From NCBI GenBank assembly GCA_902781215.1, contig CACZIO010000017.1, positions 1 through 53,062 on the forward strand: a DNA stretch of 53,062 nucleotides. Reading direction: 5' to 3'. The position numbers and the translations under genes were made by a program. The DNA comes from an uncultured Lachnospiraceae bacterium. GTDB lineage: Bacteria > Bacillota > Clostridia > Lachnospirales > Lachnospiraceae. Below, in pieces: positions 42,019 through 50,665 of this stretch. The notes under the pieces were generated by a model. The model saw only the letters and a list, made by a program, of their open reading frames with translations. It did not search any database and was not told the DNA's origin. Every line of letters begins with the position of its first letter. The first letter of the stretch is position 1.

Positions 42019-45000
42019 TTAATGTCTGCCCCAGCAGCGGCTGCAGATCCCGTAGGGATAGTTCCAGGGGAGCATCCTGCCGCAGGATTTGCATCTCTTT
42101 TCCTTGAAGCCCTGGCGCTCGAGGACCTTCATGATCCTTGCGGAGCAGTCCCTTTTCTTCTCCATGATGAAGGCCAGGGTGTCCTCCACCGGCTGGAACT
42201 TGCGGGCCAGGGAGAAGTAGAGGTCCAGGATACGGTGCTGGTGTTCCAGGCCGTCGATGGCGTCGGCTGCGTCCGGGTTTTTGAGGATTATGGCGTCAAC
42301 CCGGTCATAGATGCTGTATTCTTCACCTCTGACTTCCTTCTCGAAGATGTCCAGCCAGATATTGAGCAGGTCCTGGTCGTCGTCCTCAAAGGGGACGGTC
42401 AGGAAGTCGTAGGCCAGGCGCTTGGGGGCGTTGAGATCCTGGGTCAGTTCCGCCAGGCGGAGGTTCTGTTCGATGGATTCCTTCTGCCAGCCCTCTGCCG
42501 GGACGACCTGTTCCCACTTCCTGATCAGGTCCAGGAGGGGGGCATCGACGGTCAGGAGGGTCTCCGGGAAATCGATGACGGCCTCCTCGATGGGACGGGG
42601 CGCGCTTTTGATGGCCCGCCTGATCTTCCTGGAGACGTCGAAGGGCTTTCCGCCAGGTCCGTCCGGGAAGCCACGGCCGCCTGAGAAGTCAGATCGATCA
42701 TCGGAAACACCCAGGTCCGCTGCCGCGGCGTAGCCCACGTCGTAGATCCCGTATCTTCCGGCCCTGCCGACGATCTGGGCGATCTCGCCCTGGGTCAGGG
42801 GCCGCCTGGAAAAGCCGTCGTATTTGGTGGTCTCCATGAGGACCACCCTCCGGATGGGCAGGTTCATGCCCATGCCGATGGCGTCGGTGGCGACAACGAC
42901 ACGGTTCTGACCGGTGGCGAAGAGCTCCGCCTGTTTGTGCCGGACGTCATAGGGCAGGGCACCATAGATGATGCTGGGCTGAATCCTGTTTTTGCGCAGC
43001 TGGGCGGCGACGGCGTGGACGTTTCTTCTGGAAAAAACGATCAGGGCATCGCCCTCGCGGACATCCTCCGGGAATTTGAAGGGCTTTTCCTCATACTCCA
43101 GGGGTGTCATCCGCTTGTGGCGGACGACGGTGTACTCGTCCCCGCAGTCCTCTATGATCCCGATCAGGCGCTGTTCTGCCTCGGGGGCGGCACAGATATG
43201 GACGGTCTCCGCGCAGACGCCCATGATGGCGGCTGTCCAGGCGCCGCCGCGAGCCCTGTCCGCGATCATCTGGGCCTCGTCGATGACGGCGACATCGTAG
43301 AGGGTCTTGAAGCTGAGCATCTCGATGGTAGAGGCCTGGTGGCGGGCGCCGTCGATCAGGTACTGCTCCTCGCCTGTCACCAGGGAACAGGGGCACTCCG
43401 CCCGGTTCAGCTTCTCGTACTGCTCATAGGCCAGAAGGCGGAGGGGTGCCAGGTAGATGCCTGTGTCCGCCCGCATGAGTTCCTCGATGGCGTCGTGGGT
43501 CTTGCCGGAATTGGTCGGTCCGATGTGGAGGACAAATTTCCTGTGCATGAGCCTGGCCGCGGGATAGAGGTCGACGTAATTGTCGGGGATCTCAGTCAGC
43601 ACCATTTCGAAGAGCTGCCGGTCTCTCCGCTCCGCCTCCTCCTTCTCTCTCCGCTTCCGCTCCTTGCGCTCCCGGAAGGCGTCCGCCCCGTTTTTGGGGA
43701 GTTCTTTTCCTTTTCCGGAGGCGGCGTTCATGAGAAGCTTGAGGATCCGCCTGTTCTCCCTGCTGCCCTTCTCTCTGTAATAGTCTTTAATAAATTCAGC
43801 TGCGGGCTCTCCCATCCGCTCCAGGCAGTCCAGGACCAGGACCGGATCGGTCAGAAAAATCCCCGGCATGCCCGCGATGGCCCCCAGGAGCCTTTTTCTT
43901 TCGCGCTCGGAGAGGCGCTGTACATCATCCCTGACAGCCCGCAGGAGCAGATGGTATTCCTGCTCGGTGACAGGATTCTTTTTGGGCGCCGGATCGCTCT
44001 GCATATGGACAAAGAGCCTGCCGCCTGCCGTGACGCGGCAGACATAGTAATTCTGGTACTGACCGCGCACCAGGTGCTCACGGATGATGTCGAACTGGAT
44101 CAGAACATCCAGGACATGGCTGATCTCCGCCTTGGGCATGAGGTTGTATCTGCCCGCATAGTCCCCCAGGACATAATCGTCCGAGATATTGACTCCGCGC
44201 AGAAGGTTGACCAGCTGGGCCCTGGTGAGATATCCTCCGTTTTCATCAATGCAGCTCACGGCGGCCTGGGCGATAAAGGTCCCGTAATAGGGACAGGTCT
44301 TTAAGAGCTTTTCGGCCTCCTTCTGTTTCTGCTGTGCCCTCACCCTGGCCTGCCGGAAGGCGTCCAGGACGATGCGGCGGTAGGTCTTTTCAACCGTGAC
44401 CGTCTCTGTCTCCGTGCCCAGGGGAAATTCGAAGAAGATCTGGAAGGTTCCCTTTTTGCCCGCGGATATGACCGACGCCGGTATCCCCTTTTCCCTGAGG
44501 TAAGTCTGAATGTCCTCCCGGACCCGGACGTCCTCCATGACATGGGCGAGGCGGGCATAGAGGGAATCCGCGCCGGACAGGGAAAAGCGGATCTCTCCGG
44601 TCAGCAGGTCACACTCCGCCTTGCAGGGGATCTGTTGAAACTCTACTCTGGCTGTTTCTCCGGTGATATCCGTCCGCAGGTGGCTGAGCCTGTCCCTGCC
44701 CGCCAGAAAAGAGAGCGCGGCCATTCTGCCGGCGCTGAAAAAGCCCGCGGCCGCCCGGGACGAGAGGGCTTCCCTCATCTCTTCGGAAAAAGGGTGGTCC
44801 CGGCGCCATGCCATCAGGACAGCGTCCGCTTCTTTATGGATCTGTTGGAAATAATCCGGATCGAGCCGGGGATGGTATCCCTTCACGTTGCCGTAAACGC
44901 CCTTTTTCTTCCTCTTCCACTTGGCGTCGCTGTCAACGCTGCCGATGTCGGCATGAATGGTACCAAAAGAAACGACCTCTCCCTCCGGGATGATCGTCAC

Positions 45001-45225
45001 TTCCAGGCTCCTGCCGTTATTGCTCTCTTCGACCCGGATGTCCCGGATGAGCCCCCGGTATGTCAGACTGTTTATCCTGCTCTTCAGGTAATTCTCCAGG
45101 TCCGCCGCCAGATCGGATGCAGGGAATCCCGGCTCCGGGGTGGATCCGGACGCCTCCTGCGTGATCTCCAGCGTCTCTGCATCTGTTCTGTTGCGTCTTC
45201 TGTGTCTTCTCTTTGTCTGTGCCAT
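42019..45225 (-). CDS. SUV3-like DExH RNA/DNA helicase with C-terminal zinc ribbon
   Basis: 1068 residues. A long N-terminal region (about 1-540) has no clear family but holds regions like a winged helix (about 350-410) and a basic linker (RERKERKRREKEEAERRDR). The helicase begins HIGPTNSGKTHDA (Walker A), then LAPLRLLAYEQY, VIDEAQMI (DExH box), and later VFSRRNVHAVA, VVVATDAIGMGMNLPI and QIVGRAGRYG. GPTNSGKT and DEAQM are typical of the mitochondrial SUV3 helicases. The last 25 residues form a CKSCG...CSRCWG zinc ribbon. Bacterial relatives occur in Clostridia with unknown function; RNA decay is a guess from SUV3. Confidence 0.85.
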   Translation of the reverse strand: MAQTKRRHRRRNRTDAETLEITQEASGSTPEPGFPASDLAADLENYLKSRINSLTYRGLIRDIRVEESNNGRSLEVTIIPEGEVVSFGTIHADIGSVDSDAKWKRKKKGVYGNVKGYHPRLDPDYFQQIHKEADAVLMAWRRDHPFSEEMREALSSRAAAGFFSAGRMAALSFLAGRDRLSHLRTDITGETARVEFQQIPCKAECDLLTGEIRFSLSGADSLYARLAHVMEDVRVREDIQTYLREKGIPASVISAGKKGTFQIFFEFPLGTETETVTVEKTYRRIVLDAFRQARVRAQQKQKEAEKLLKTCPYYGTFIAQAAVSCIDENGGYLTRAQLVNLLRGVNISDDYVLGDYAGRYNLMPKAEISHVLDVLIQFDIIREHLVRGQYQNYYVCRVTAGGRLFVHMQSDPAPKKNPVTEQEYHLLLRAVRDDVQRLSERERKRLLGAIAGMPGIFLTDPVLVLDCLERMGEPAAEFIKDYYREKGSRENRRILKLLMNAASGKGKELPKNGADAFRERKERKRREKEEAERRDRQLFEMVLTEIPDNYVDLYPAARLMHRKFVLHIGPTNSGKTHDAIEELMRADTGIYLAPLRLLAYEQYEKLNRAECPCSLVTGEEQYLIDGARHQASTIEMLSFKTLYDVAVIDEAQMIADRARGGAWTAAIMGVCAETVHICAAPEAEQRLIGIIEDCGDEYTVVRHKRMTPLEYEEKPFKFPEDVREGDALIVFSRRNVHAVAAQLRKNRIQPSIIYGALPYDVRHKQAELFATGQNRVVVATDAIGMGMNLPIRRVVLMETTKYDGFSRRPLTQGEIAQIVGRAGRYGIYDVGYAAAADLGVSDDRSDFSGGRGFPDGPGGKPFDVSRKIRRAIKSAPRPIEEAVIDFPETLLTVDAPLLDLIRKWEQVVPAEGWQKESIEQNLRLAELTQDLNAPKRLAYDFLTVPFEDDDQDLLNIWLDIFEKEVRGEEYSIYDRVDAIILKNPDAADAIDGLEHQHRILDLYFSLARKFQPVEDTLAFIMEKKRDCSARIMKVLERQGFKEKRCKSCGRMLPWNYPYGICSRCWGRH

Positions 45226-45318
45226 TTATTCCTGCCTGATTAACGTTGTCAGATCGGATCCATCAGGATGTTCTGTGACATGTTGATCATCCGATCGCAA
45301 ATCCAGTTTGTCTTTGTC

Positions 45319-45861
45319 TTATCGAATCCATTTGTCCGTCCTGGTCGGCGTCCCGTATCCCCAGTCCTCATCGACGTCATGAGCGACAAGGGTGAAGTCA
45401 TTATTGCGAAGGACCTGTGCGGAAGCCCGGTTCCCGATCATAGTGCTGGCCGTGATGATCTCAATGTCCGTCTCGTCGCACAGGTAGCTGACCATAAGGC
45501 CGAGGGCTTCCGACGCGATCCCCTGCCCCCAGTATCTCTCGAGCAGCCTGTAGCCGATGCTGATCTTGTGAAGGGGGTCGCGGAAACCGTACATCTCAGC
45601 CAGCCCGCAGAAATCCTCCCCCAGAAAGATTCCCAGGATCAGCGACTCCTGCAGACACTCGGTGTAGAGGCGGCGGATCACCTCCTCCGCCGAATCATAT
45701 TTCTGCTCGAAGAGGAAGGTGGGGAGATAGCGGTAGACACGCGGACTGCCGGCAAGTTCCTGCAGGGAAGCCGCATCCCGCAGCTCCAGCCCCCGCAGCG
45801 TAATGCGGGGCCCCCGCAGGCACGGGACCTGTGAAAATGGTTTTCTCATATTGAGCGCCAT
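45319..45861 (-). CDS. GNAT-family N-acetyltransferase
   Basis: 180 residues, of the RimJ/RimL-like type: LRGPRITLRGLELRDAASLQ at the start, IGYRLLERYWGQGIASEALGLMVSYL for the acetyl-CoA loop (Q/R-x-x-G-x-G/A pattern as GQGIASEA), and NRASAQVLRNNDF near the end. The substrate is unknown. Stands alone between the helicase gene and a structured spacer. Confidence 0.88.
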   Translation of the reverse strand: MALNMRKPFSQVPCLRGPRITLRGLELRDAASLQELAGSPRVYRYLPTFLFEQKYDSAEEVIRRLYTECLQESLILGIFLGEDFCGLAEMYGFRDPLHKISIGYRLLERYWGQGIASEALGLMVSYLCDETDIEIITASTMIGNRASAQVLRNNDFTLVAHDVDEDWGYGTPTRTDKWIR

Positions 45862-45920
45862 GGTCTCCCCTTCACATTCTTATCTTTGAATCTGCTTCCC
45901 AGACGTTACTATGATTTAAA

Positions 45921-46095
45921 GTCAAAAGTGATATCACGGATTGCTCCGCGCTTCGCACTCCCACAATCCGCCCCAACATTCGGATTCCGTGGGGCCCCTC
46001 CCCCACTCCTTCCTCATGTTGGGGCAGGTCCCAAGCCCTTCTCCCTACCGGCAGGCAAGCATGCCGTAGGCTCAGGGCTTTTGACCTTGATATCA
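45921..46095. repeat. structured intergenic element bounded by inverted repeats
   Basis: GTCAAAAG (45921-45928) and CTTTTGAC (46078-46085) form outer inverted repeats; each is followed to the right by TGATATCA (45929-45936 and 46088-46095). Inside are three consecutive hairpins: CGGATTG/CAATCCG (45937-45943, 45964-45970), CCCCAACAT/ATGTTGGGG (45971-45979, 46016-46024) enclosing GTGGGG/CCCCAC, and AAGCCCT/AGGGCTT (46033-46039, 46074-46080) enclosing a CTAC-GGCA/TGCC-GTAG stem. It may be a miniature mobile element or a non-coding RNA. A 74-codon frame inside is not believable as a gene. Confidence 0.6.
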
Positions 46096-46174
46096 TATTA
46101 TACTATATCCCTGTGCATCAAAAAAGGCATCCCGCGGATGCCTTTATAGCGTTTACCTTTTCCGAAAACGATGC

Positions 46175-46927
46175 TCACCTCAGATCCCAGGTCTCTCCTG
46201 GCCGGCTGATCTGCTCGATCCTGCCGTCCCAGATCCTGTAGGCCTCTCCGCGGACTTCCGCCCGGACTTTCCCGGCGGACTGCGTCTGGAAGAGGTAGCT
46301 GCCGTCCACGATGGCATAGAAGGTCCGTCCCATACTGTCCGGGTATGTGATGTCTTCCATCAGCCGCATGCCGTCTAAGACGTCATCTCTGACCGCATTG
46401 TAGTGGGGCAGGATATTGCAGTCAGTCAGGCCGAGGCCGGGGATGAAGCGCTGATAGGAAGGATCTGTGGCTTCACCCGGCATTTCGGGCTGGGCATAGA
46501 CCGTGCGCGCACAGTTCATGCTGCCGGCACTGATTCCCATCACGATGCCTTCGAAACCGGACAGCCGGTCTGCCAGGCTGATTCTGCGAAAAAAGGCATT
46601 CTCCGTGGGCACGTGCCCGCCGCCAAGAATGACGAAATCATAGTTGGCGACGGCATCCGCCCTCTCCTGTCCGTTGCGGGAGTCGCAGAGGTCCATGTGG
46701 GAAAAGGGCAGACCGGTATCCCGCAGGATTTCTTCGAAGTCCTGCCGCATTCTGTCGTTCAGTGCGTACTCGTCCGGAAAGGCCGAGATCAGAAGGCAGC
46801 GGGCATTTTCCGGCCAGTGCATTCGCAGCTCCTCCACCATGCCATTGGCCGGGTTAAAGCCGCTGTAGTCCGGCGTCTCATCACTCCGATATATTCCGAT
46901 CGGGCTGCTGGTCAGAAATAAAATCAT
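46175..46927 (-). CDS. peptidase S51 (dipeptidase E-like)
   Basis: 250 residues from ATG 46927 (MILFLTSSPIGIY) behind GAGAGGAGAG. S51 peptidases use a Ser nucleophile, here in GISAGSMN, with a nearby GGGHVPTENAFF that fits the substrate loop and a His in the PHYN stretch. Known members cut Asp-X dipeptides or related isopeptides. Slightly divergent from E. coli PepE. Gene stands alone. Confidence 0.82.
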   Translation of the reverse strand: MILFLTSSPIGIYRSDETPDYSGFNPANGMVEELRMHWPENARCLLISAFPDEYALNDRMRQDFEEILRDTGLPFSHMDLCDSRNGQERADAVANYDFVILGGGHVPTENAFFRRISLADRLSGFEGIVMGISAGSMNCARTVYAQPEMPGEATDPSYQRFIPGLGLTDCNILPHYNAVRDDVLDGMRLMEDITYPDSMGRTFYAIVDGSYLFQTQSAGKVRAEVRGEAYRIWDGRIEQISRPGETWDLR

Positions 46928-47067
46928 GTCTTTCTCTCCTCTCTTCCACAGCATGCCGGAGCACGAAGTGCACAGACATCGTCACATCTGCAGATCTCTG
47001 TGCAGGCCTCTGCAGCAGGAACACCGGCTGACCAAAATGAGTCAATCTTTTACGTCCCTGCTGACTC

Positions 47068-48198
47068 TTACTTCTCCATCATCTGAAAGCTGCCCAGATA
47101 ATTCAACTCCGGAATGGTACCCAGTGTTTCAAGGGTCTGTCCGGAAACGCCGGACTCGCTTTCCACCTCAATGATATAGTTGTAGCTGCCCAGGAAGCTG
47201 CCTTCCGGCCGGTCATGGATGGTGACCAGTTCCAGCCCTGCATTGTGGATTTCCACGATGATGTCGTCGATCCGGTTTGCCTCACAGGATGCCACAAAAA
47301 CGGCGTGCCTTTGCCCCTCCCCCTGCTCTTCCAGCCGGGAGGCGGACAGGACATAAAAGCGGGTCTTGTTGGTATCCGTGATCTGCACGTTCTCCGCCAG
47401 GACAGCCAGTCCGTACAGGTCGGCCGCGCCAGGCGCCGCGACAGCGGCGATGGTCTTGTCCCCTGTCTCCGCGACATAGCTGGCCGCCGCTGCCGTACTG
47501 GGCATCTCCTGCGTGTCAGCCTCCGGCAGGTGTTTCTTTCGCCATTCGGCGCTCTGGGTCAGGCCCTGGGCATGGGACCATACGGTCCGGATATCCTCCA
47601 GGGTGGCATCCGGCAGGCCCATCAGGGTCTGATTGATCGGGAGTATCACCTCTCCGACCACATAGATGTCCTTCTGTGCGATCAGGGCATCGACATAGTT
47701 GGTCACGGCGCCTCCCAGTGTATTCTCCTGAGGGATCACCGCGTAATCCGCATTCCCGTCCACTACGTCTGCAATGGCATCCTGGACGGTCTCTTTGGGC
47801 TGAAAGCTCCCGTCTGAAAAGAAAAACTGTGCCGCCTCCTCGGTATAGGTCCCGGCCGGTCCCAGATATGAGACCCGCGCGTTGTCCGGGATCATGAAAG
47901 ACACCGGAGCTGAACCCTGAGTGTTTTCGTCGCTGCCTGCGTTTTCTGCGCTTTCAGTACTCCCGGTACTTGCTGTGCTTTCGGCAATTACAGCGCTTTC
48001 CGTATTCTCTACATCTTTACTGCTCCCGGTGCTTTCAGCACTTTTGGCACTTCCGGCACTTTCTGAAGCCTTGTTATTTTCTGCCGTTTCAGCGCTCCCG
48101 CGGTCAGCAGCAGCCGAGCCAGACCCGCAGGATGCCAGCATGACACATATCATCAACATGGCGAGTATCGATGTCAAACCTTTTTTTGAACCCTTCAT
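47068..48198 (-). CDS. surface lipoprotein with a prephenate dehydratase/ACT domain
   Basis: 376 residues from ATG 48198 (MKGSKKGLTSIL) behind GGAGGAG. A lipoprotein signal ends at lipobox LASC (Cys24). A linker of about 80 residues of Ser, Ala, Glu and Thr repeats (AESTGSSKD, AESTASTGSTESAENAG) leads to a domain from about 107 that matches prephenate dehydratase: VSYLGPAGTYTEEAA, VIPQENTLGG and TRFYVLS with the catalytic Thr near residue 280. An ACT-like tail has GSFLGSYNYIIEVE. PheA-type enzymes are normally cytoplasmic, so a secreted, lipid-anchored form is odd. It may act on exported prephenate or arogenate, or may bind a ligand only. Confidence 0.82.
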   Translation of the reverse strand: MKGSKKGLTSILAMLMICVMLASCGSGSAAADRGSAETAENNKASESAGSAKSAESTGSSKDVENTESAVIAESTASTGSTESAENAGSDENTQGSAPVSFMIPDNARVSYLGPAGTYTEEAAQFFFSDGSFQPKETVQDAIADVVDGNADYAVIPQENTLGGAVTNYVDALIAQKDIYVVGEVILPINQTLMGLPDATLEDIRTVWSHAQGLTQSAEWRKKHLPEADTQEMPSTAAAASYVAETGDKTIAAVAAPGAADLYGLAVLAENVQITDTNKTRFYVLSASRLEEQGEGQRHAVFVASCEANRIDDIIVEIHNAGLELVTIHDRPEGSFLGSYNYIIEVESESGVSGQTLETLGTIPELNYLGSFQMMEK

Positions 48199-48375
48199 AT
48201 TCGATTTCTCCTCCGGCATAAGTATTTATGTCTGCAGCTGTACATTGTCCGCTGCACACAGTATTGTAACATATTTATAAATGATTCATCTGCCGCTACA
48301 TGGGCACCCTGCAGTGATACTGCAACGATCTTTCGTTTCGGTTTCCCTCATTCATGTCGCCAGTTATTCATATTA

Positions 48376-48405
48376 CTTGTCATTCGACAAGTGTCATGGT
48401 ATGAT
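48376..48405 (+). promoter_or_regulatory. promoter and operator of the HipA-like kinase operon
   Basis: TTGTCA (48377-48382) and TATGAT (48400-48405) are 17 bases apart. A perfect palindrome CTTGTC-attc-GACAAG (48376-48391) overlaps the -35 box, a natural repressor site, perhaps for the HTH protein encoded by the second gene. Confidence 0.75.
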
Positions 48406-48440
48406 GTGATCAAAACAAGCAATAAACGGGGTAAAGAATC

Positions 48441-49265
48441 ATGAATGACCGGAAAGTCAGTCGACAACTGCATGATCTGCGCAATCTGAACTGGACGAAG
48501 GCCCGGCGCTCCTCCGGGACTGCGGGGTCTTTTCTGAAAGCATCGGAGACAAGAAGGGGCGTGCACTGGTATTACAAATTATCTGATTATGATGCCTACC
48601 GCGGGATCGTCGGGCATGAATGCATCAACGAGATCATTGCGGACCGTCTCCTGACACTGCTGATTATTCCGCATCTCTCCTATCAGCTTCTCCATGCCAG
48701 GGTGCGCATTGATGGCGTGGAAACCACCACCTGGCTCTGCAGGTCCGCGGATTTCAAGCGGGAAGGAGACAGCAAAATCGCCCTGGATGCTTATTATCAA
48801 ATGGAGAGATCTCCGGGTGAAAGCCCCTATGATTTCTGCTGTCGGCAGGGGTGGGAGGAATACATTGCCCGGATGCTGATCATCGATTTTCTGATCCTGA
48901 ACCGGGACCGGCACGGTGCCAACATGGAAGTCCTGCGCAATCGTCTACATAAAACAATACGGCTCGCTCCCCTGTTTGATCACGGGCTGTCTCTCTATTT
49001 TTCTGCCCATGAAGAAAAACAGCTTGCCCATGCCGATCCCCTGTCGGACAAAAGGATCCAGTGCTTCGTGGGTTCAAATTCGGCAATGGATAATCTCAGG
49101 CTGATCCCGGAAAAGTACCGCAGGCTTTCAGGATTTCTGACAAAGGAATCAAGCTCATATCTGTTTGCGGACCTGGAGGATGCGCTGCCTGGTCCATGGA
49201 GAGATGCAATCTGGGAGATGATCTGGAAAAGATGGGAGTATTATGAAGATTTTTGCAATTCGTGA
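48441..49265 (+). CDS. HipA-like Ser/Thr kinase
   Basis: 274 residues. Kinase landmarks of the HipA/PI3-4-like fold: a Gly/Ser loop (SSGTAGSFLKA, about 24-33), nucleotide Lys46 in WYYKLS, Glu60 or Glu64 in the helix HECINEIIADRL, catalytic NRDRHGAN (154-161) and metal-binding APLFDHGLSL with Asp180. It lacks the HipA N-subdomain-1, like the short kinases HipT and CtkA. Such kinases phosphorylate tRNA synthetases or other targets and act as growth-inhibiting toxins. It overlaps the next gene by 23 bases. No small HipB-type gene precedes it. Confidence 0.8.
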   Translation: MNDRKVSRQLHDLRNLNWTKARRSSGTAGSFLKASETRRGVHWYYKLSDYDAYRGIVGHECINEIIADRLLTLLIIPHLSYQLLHARVRIDGVETTTWLCRSADFKREGDSKIALDAYYQMERSPGESPYDFCCRQGWEEYIARMLIIDFLILNRDRHGANMEVLRNRLHKTIRLAPLFDHGLSLYFSAHEEKQLAHADPLSDKRIQCFVGSNSAMDNLRLIPEKYRRLSGFLTKESSSYLFADLEDALPGPWRDAIWEMIWKRWEYYEDFCNS

Positions 49266-50097
49266 CGCGTCCCTGTCAAAGGAACGCGATCTGGCCTGGC
49301 TCCTTTACTATCCGGCAGCAGACGAATTCCATATTGAGATCTGTGATGGTGTGGATGAGTGGGACGCTCCTCTTCTCATCTCCTCTTTTGTCAGGCGCGG
49401 AAAAAGGAGTTTGGATCCCGATTCCAGCAGGCTCTGGGCAGAGCTGCGGATCATCCCGCCGGATCGCCAGAATCTCGGGATGATCCTGCGGGACAACGGT
49501 CTGGACAGCTATGACCCCTTCCGTCTTCTGGTCCTTGCCCGGGGACGATGCGCCCAGGACGAGTGCTTTCTTGTTCCCCTGAGGGAACATCAGCTCCCGG
49601 AGGAACTGGAAAAGCGCATGCATAAGACCCTTGTCTCCTTCCTTCCCGCGCACCCCACGCCCCGGCCGGAAACCGGCAGCGGTGAATATCTCTTCTTTTT
49701 CCGGGATGGAATGATCCGCAGGATCGCTGATTCAGACCTTTGCGCAGGCAGTGGCTTACAGCAGAAACAGCTGAAACGCCTTTCTCTCTATCGGAATTCC
49801 ATATCGCAGCTTTCCGTAACAGCGGGAGGTCACGGGATCCGCGCCAGTGAAGGGACCTTTCTTTCCGCGGAGGACCTGCGCGAAAAGGGAAGGCTCCTTC
49901 CCCTGACACAGGAGGATTTTCTATCCTATATCCAGCGTAATGTGATCGACACGGCCACAGCCGCAGAACTCCTTCACTGTACCCGTCAGAACATCCAGGA
50001 TCTCGTCCGGAGAGGGAAACTTCATCCCGTTCTGACACTCAAAAACAATTTTCTGTTTTTGAAAGAGGATATCCTGCGGTCAACTGTACACAAGTGA
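49243..50097 (+). CDS. DUF2442-like/HTH protein, likely partner of the HipA-like kinase
   Basis: 284 residues, start overlapping the kinase 3' end by 23 bases. N-terminal domain (about 1-120) is of a type I know from Clostridia beside such kinases (LYYPAADEFHIEI, LRIIPPDRQNLGMILRDNGL). Middle (about 145-215) looks like DUF2442: GEYLFFFRDGMIRRI and later ISQLSVTAGGHGIRASEGTFLSA. C-terminal about 45 residues are an excisionase/MerR-like HTH: DTATAAELLHCTRQNIQDLV-RRGKLHPV. An antitoxin/repressor role is the natural reading given the operator upstream, but it is unlike the small HipB antitoxins and is second, not first, in the operon. Confidence 0.7.
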   Translation: MKIFAIRDASLSKERDLAWLLYYPAADEFHIEICDGVDEWDAPLLISSFVRRGKRSLDPDSSRLWAELRIIPPDRQNLGMILRDNGLDSYDPFRLLVLARGRCAQDECFLVPLREHQLPEELEKRMHKTLVSFLPAHPTPRPETGSGEYLFFFRDGMIRRIADSDLCAGSGLQQKQLKRLSLYRNSISQLSVTAGGHGIRASEGTFLSAEDLREKGRLLPLTQEDFLSYIQRNVIDTATAAELLHCTRQNIQDLVRRGKLHPVLTLKNNFLFLKEDILRSTVHK

Positions 50098-50480
50098 AGC
50101 CGTTTCTTTCACATCATACTGAGCGCAGGAAAATGTCATTACCGTTCAGACAGCCGCGAAACTCGAATTTTCGCGTCATTTTCGCGAAAAAACCGAGTGG
50201 AATGGCGTTCGCCCCCGAGAAGGCGTGACCAGTGGCAAAATGTCATTTCACGATGTGAAATAATACGCTATGATAGACGGGCAGACTTTGATTTACACCA
50301 CAGGAGAAACGTAGAAAGGACACTTCGGGTATCGTCATGCTCCACCTTCCTTCATTGACATTGGACACCGTCTTTGAGTACTATAGAATCAGTTGTTGAA
50401 AACCGCGCCCGGCAATTCCGGGAAACCGGTCCGGCCGGCTGTGAATCAATGGTCCGCAAACGGAGGTGAGGTGAATCATT
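50098..50480. other. spacer with repeats, an operator-like palindrome and a promoter
   Basis: No convincing gene. A hairpin TTTTCGCG/CGCGAAAA lies at 50168-50190. AAAATGTCATT is repeated at 50130 and 50237. ATTTCAC-gat-GTGAAAT is a perfect palindrome at 50245-50261, next to a TATGAT. A promoter TTGACA (50355-50360), 18 bases, TACTAT (50379-50384) points right towards the small ORFs. Confidence 0.5.
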
Positions 50481-50607
50481 ATGAGTGAAGAAAAAAAGAA
50501 ACTCGATATGCAGGATCTGGGTGCATAACCGTTACTGGGAGGGAAGGTGCTTCCTCGCGTATGACGGAGGCGACTTCGGCTATGTGGATGCCCGATATGT
50601 GGATTGA
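50481..50607 (+). pseudogene. frameshifted or nested small ORF(s), SH3-like C-terminus
   Basis: Behind a strong GGAGGTGAGGTG site, ATG 50481 opens MSEEKKKLDMQDLGA and stops at 50526. In the +1 frame from GTG 50485, and stop-free to 50605, the peptide ends WVHNRYWEGRCFLAYDGG and DFGYVDARYVD, which has the flavour of a bacterial SH3 repeat (GYV-x-ARY). A single frameshift would join a leader like MSEEKKKLDMQDL to the second part, so this may be a broken small secreted or RiPP-like gene. A promoter precedes it. Confidence 0.35.
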
Positions 50608-50665
50608 TTGTAAATGTCACAACAATGATGATGGTCCGATCTTATTATGATAGGGAGTTGCCGCT

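Noticed and set aside
45872-46096. 74-codon minus-strand ORF in the structured spacer
   Set aside because: Made of hairpin arms; no ribosome site and no coding pattern.
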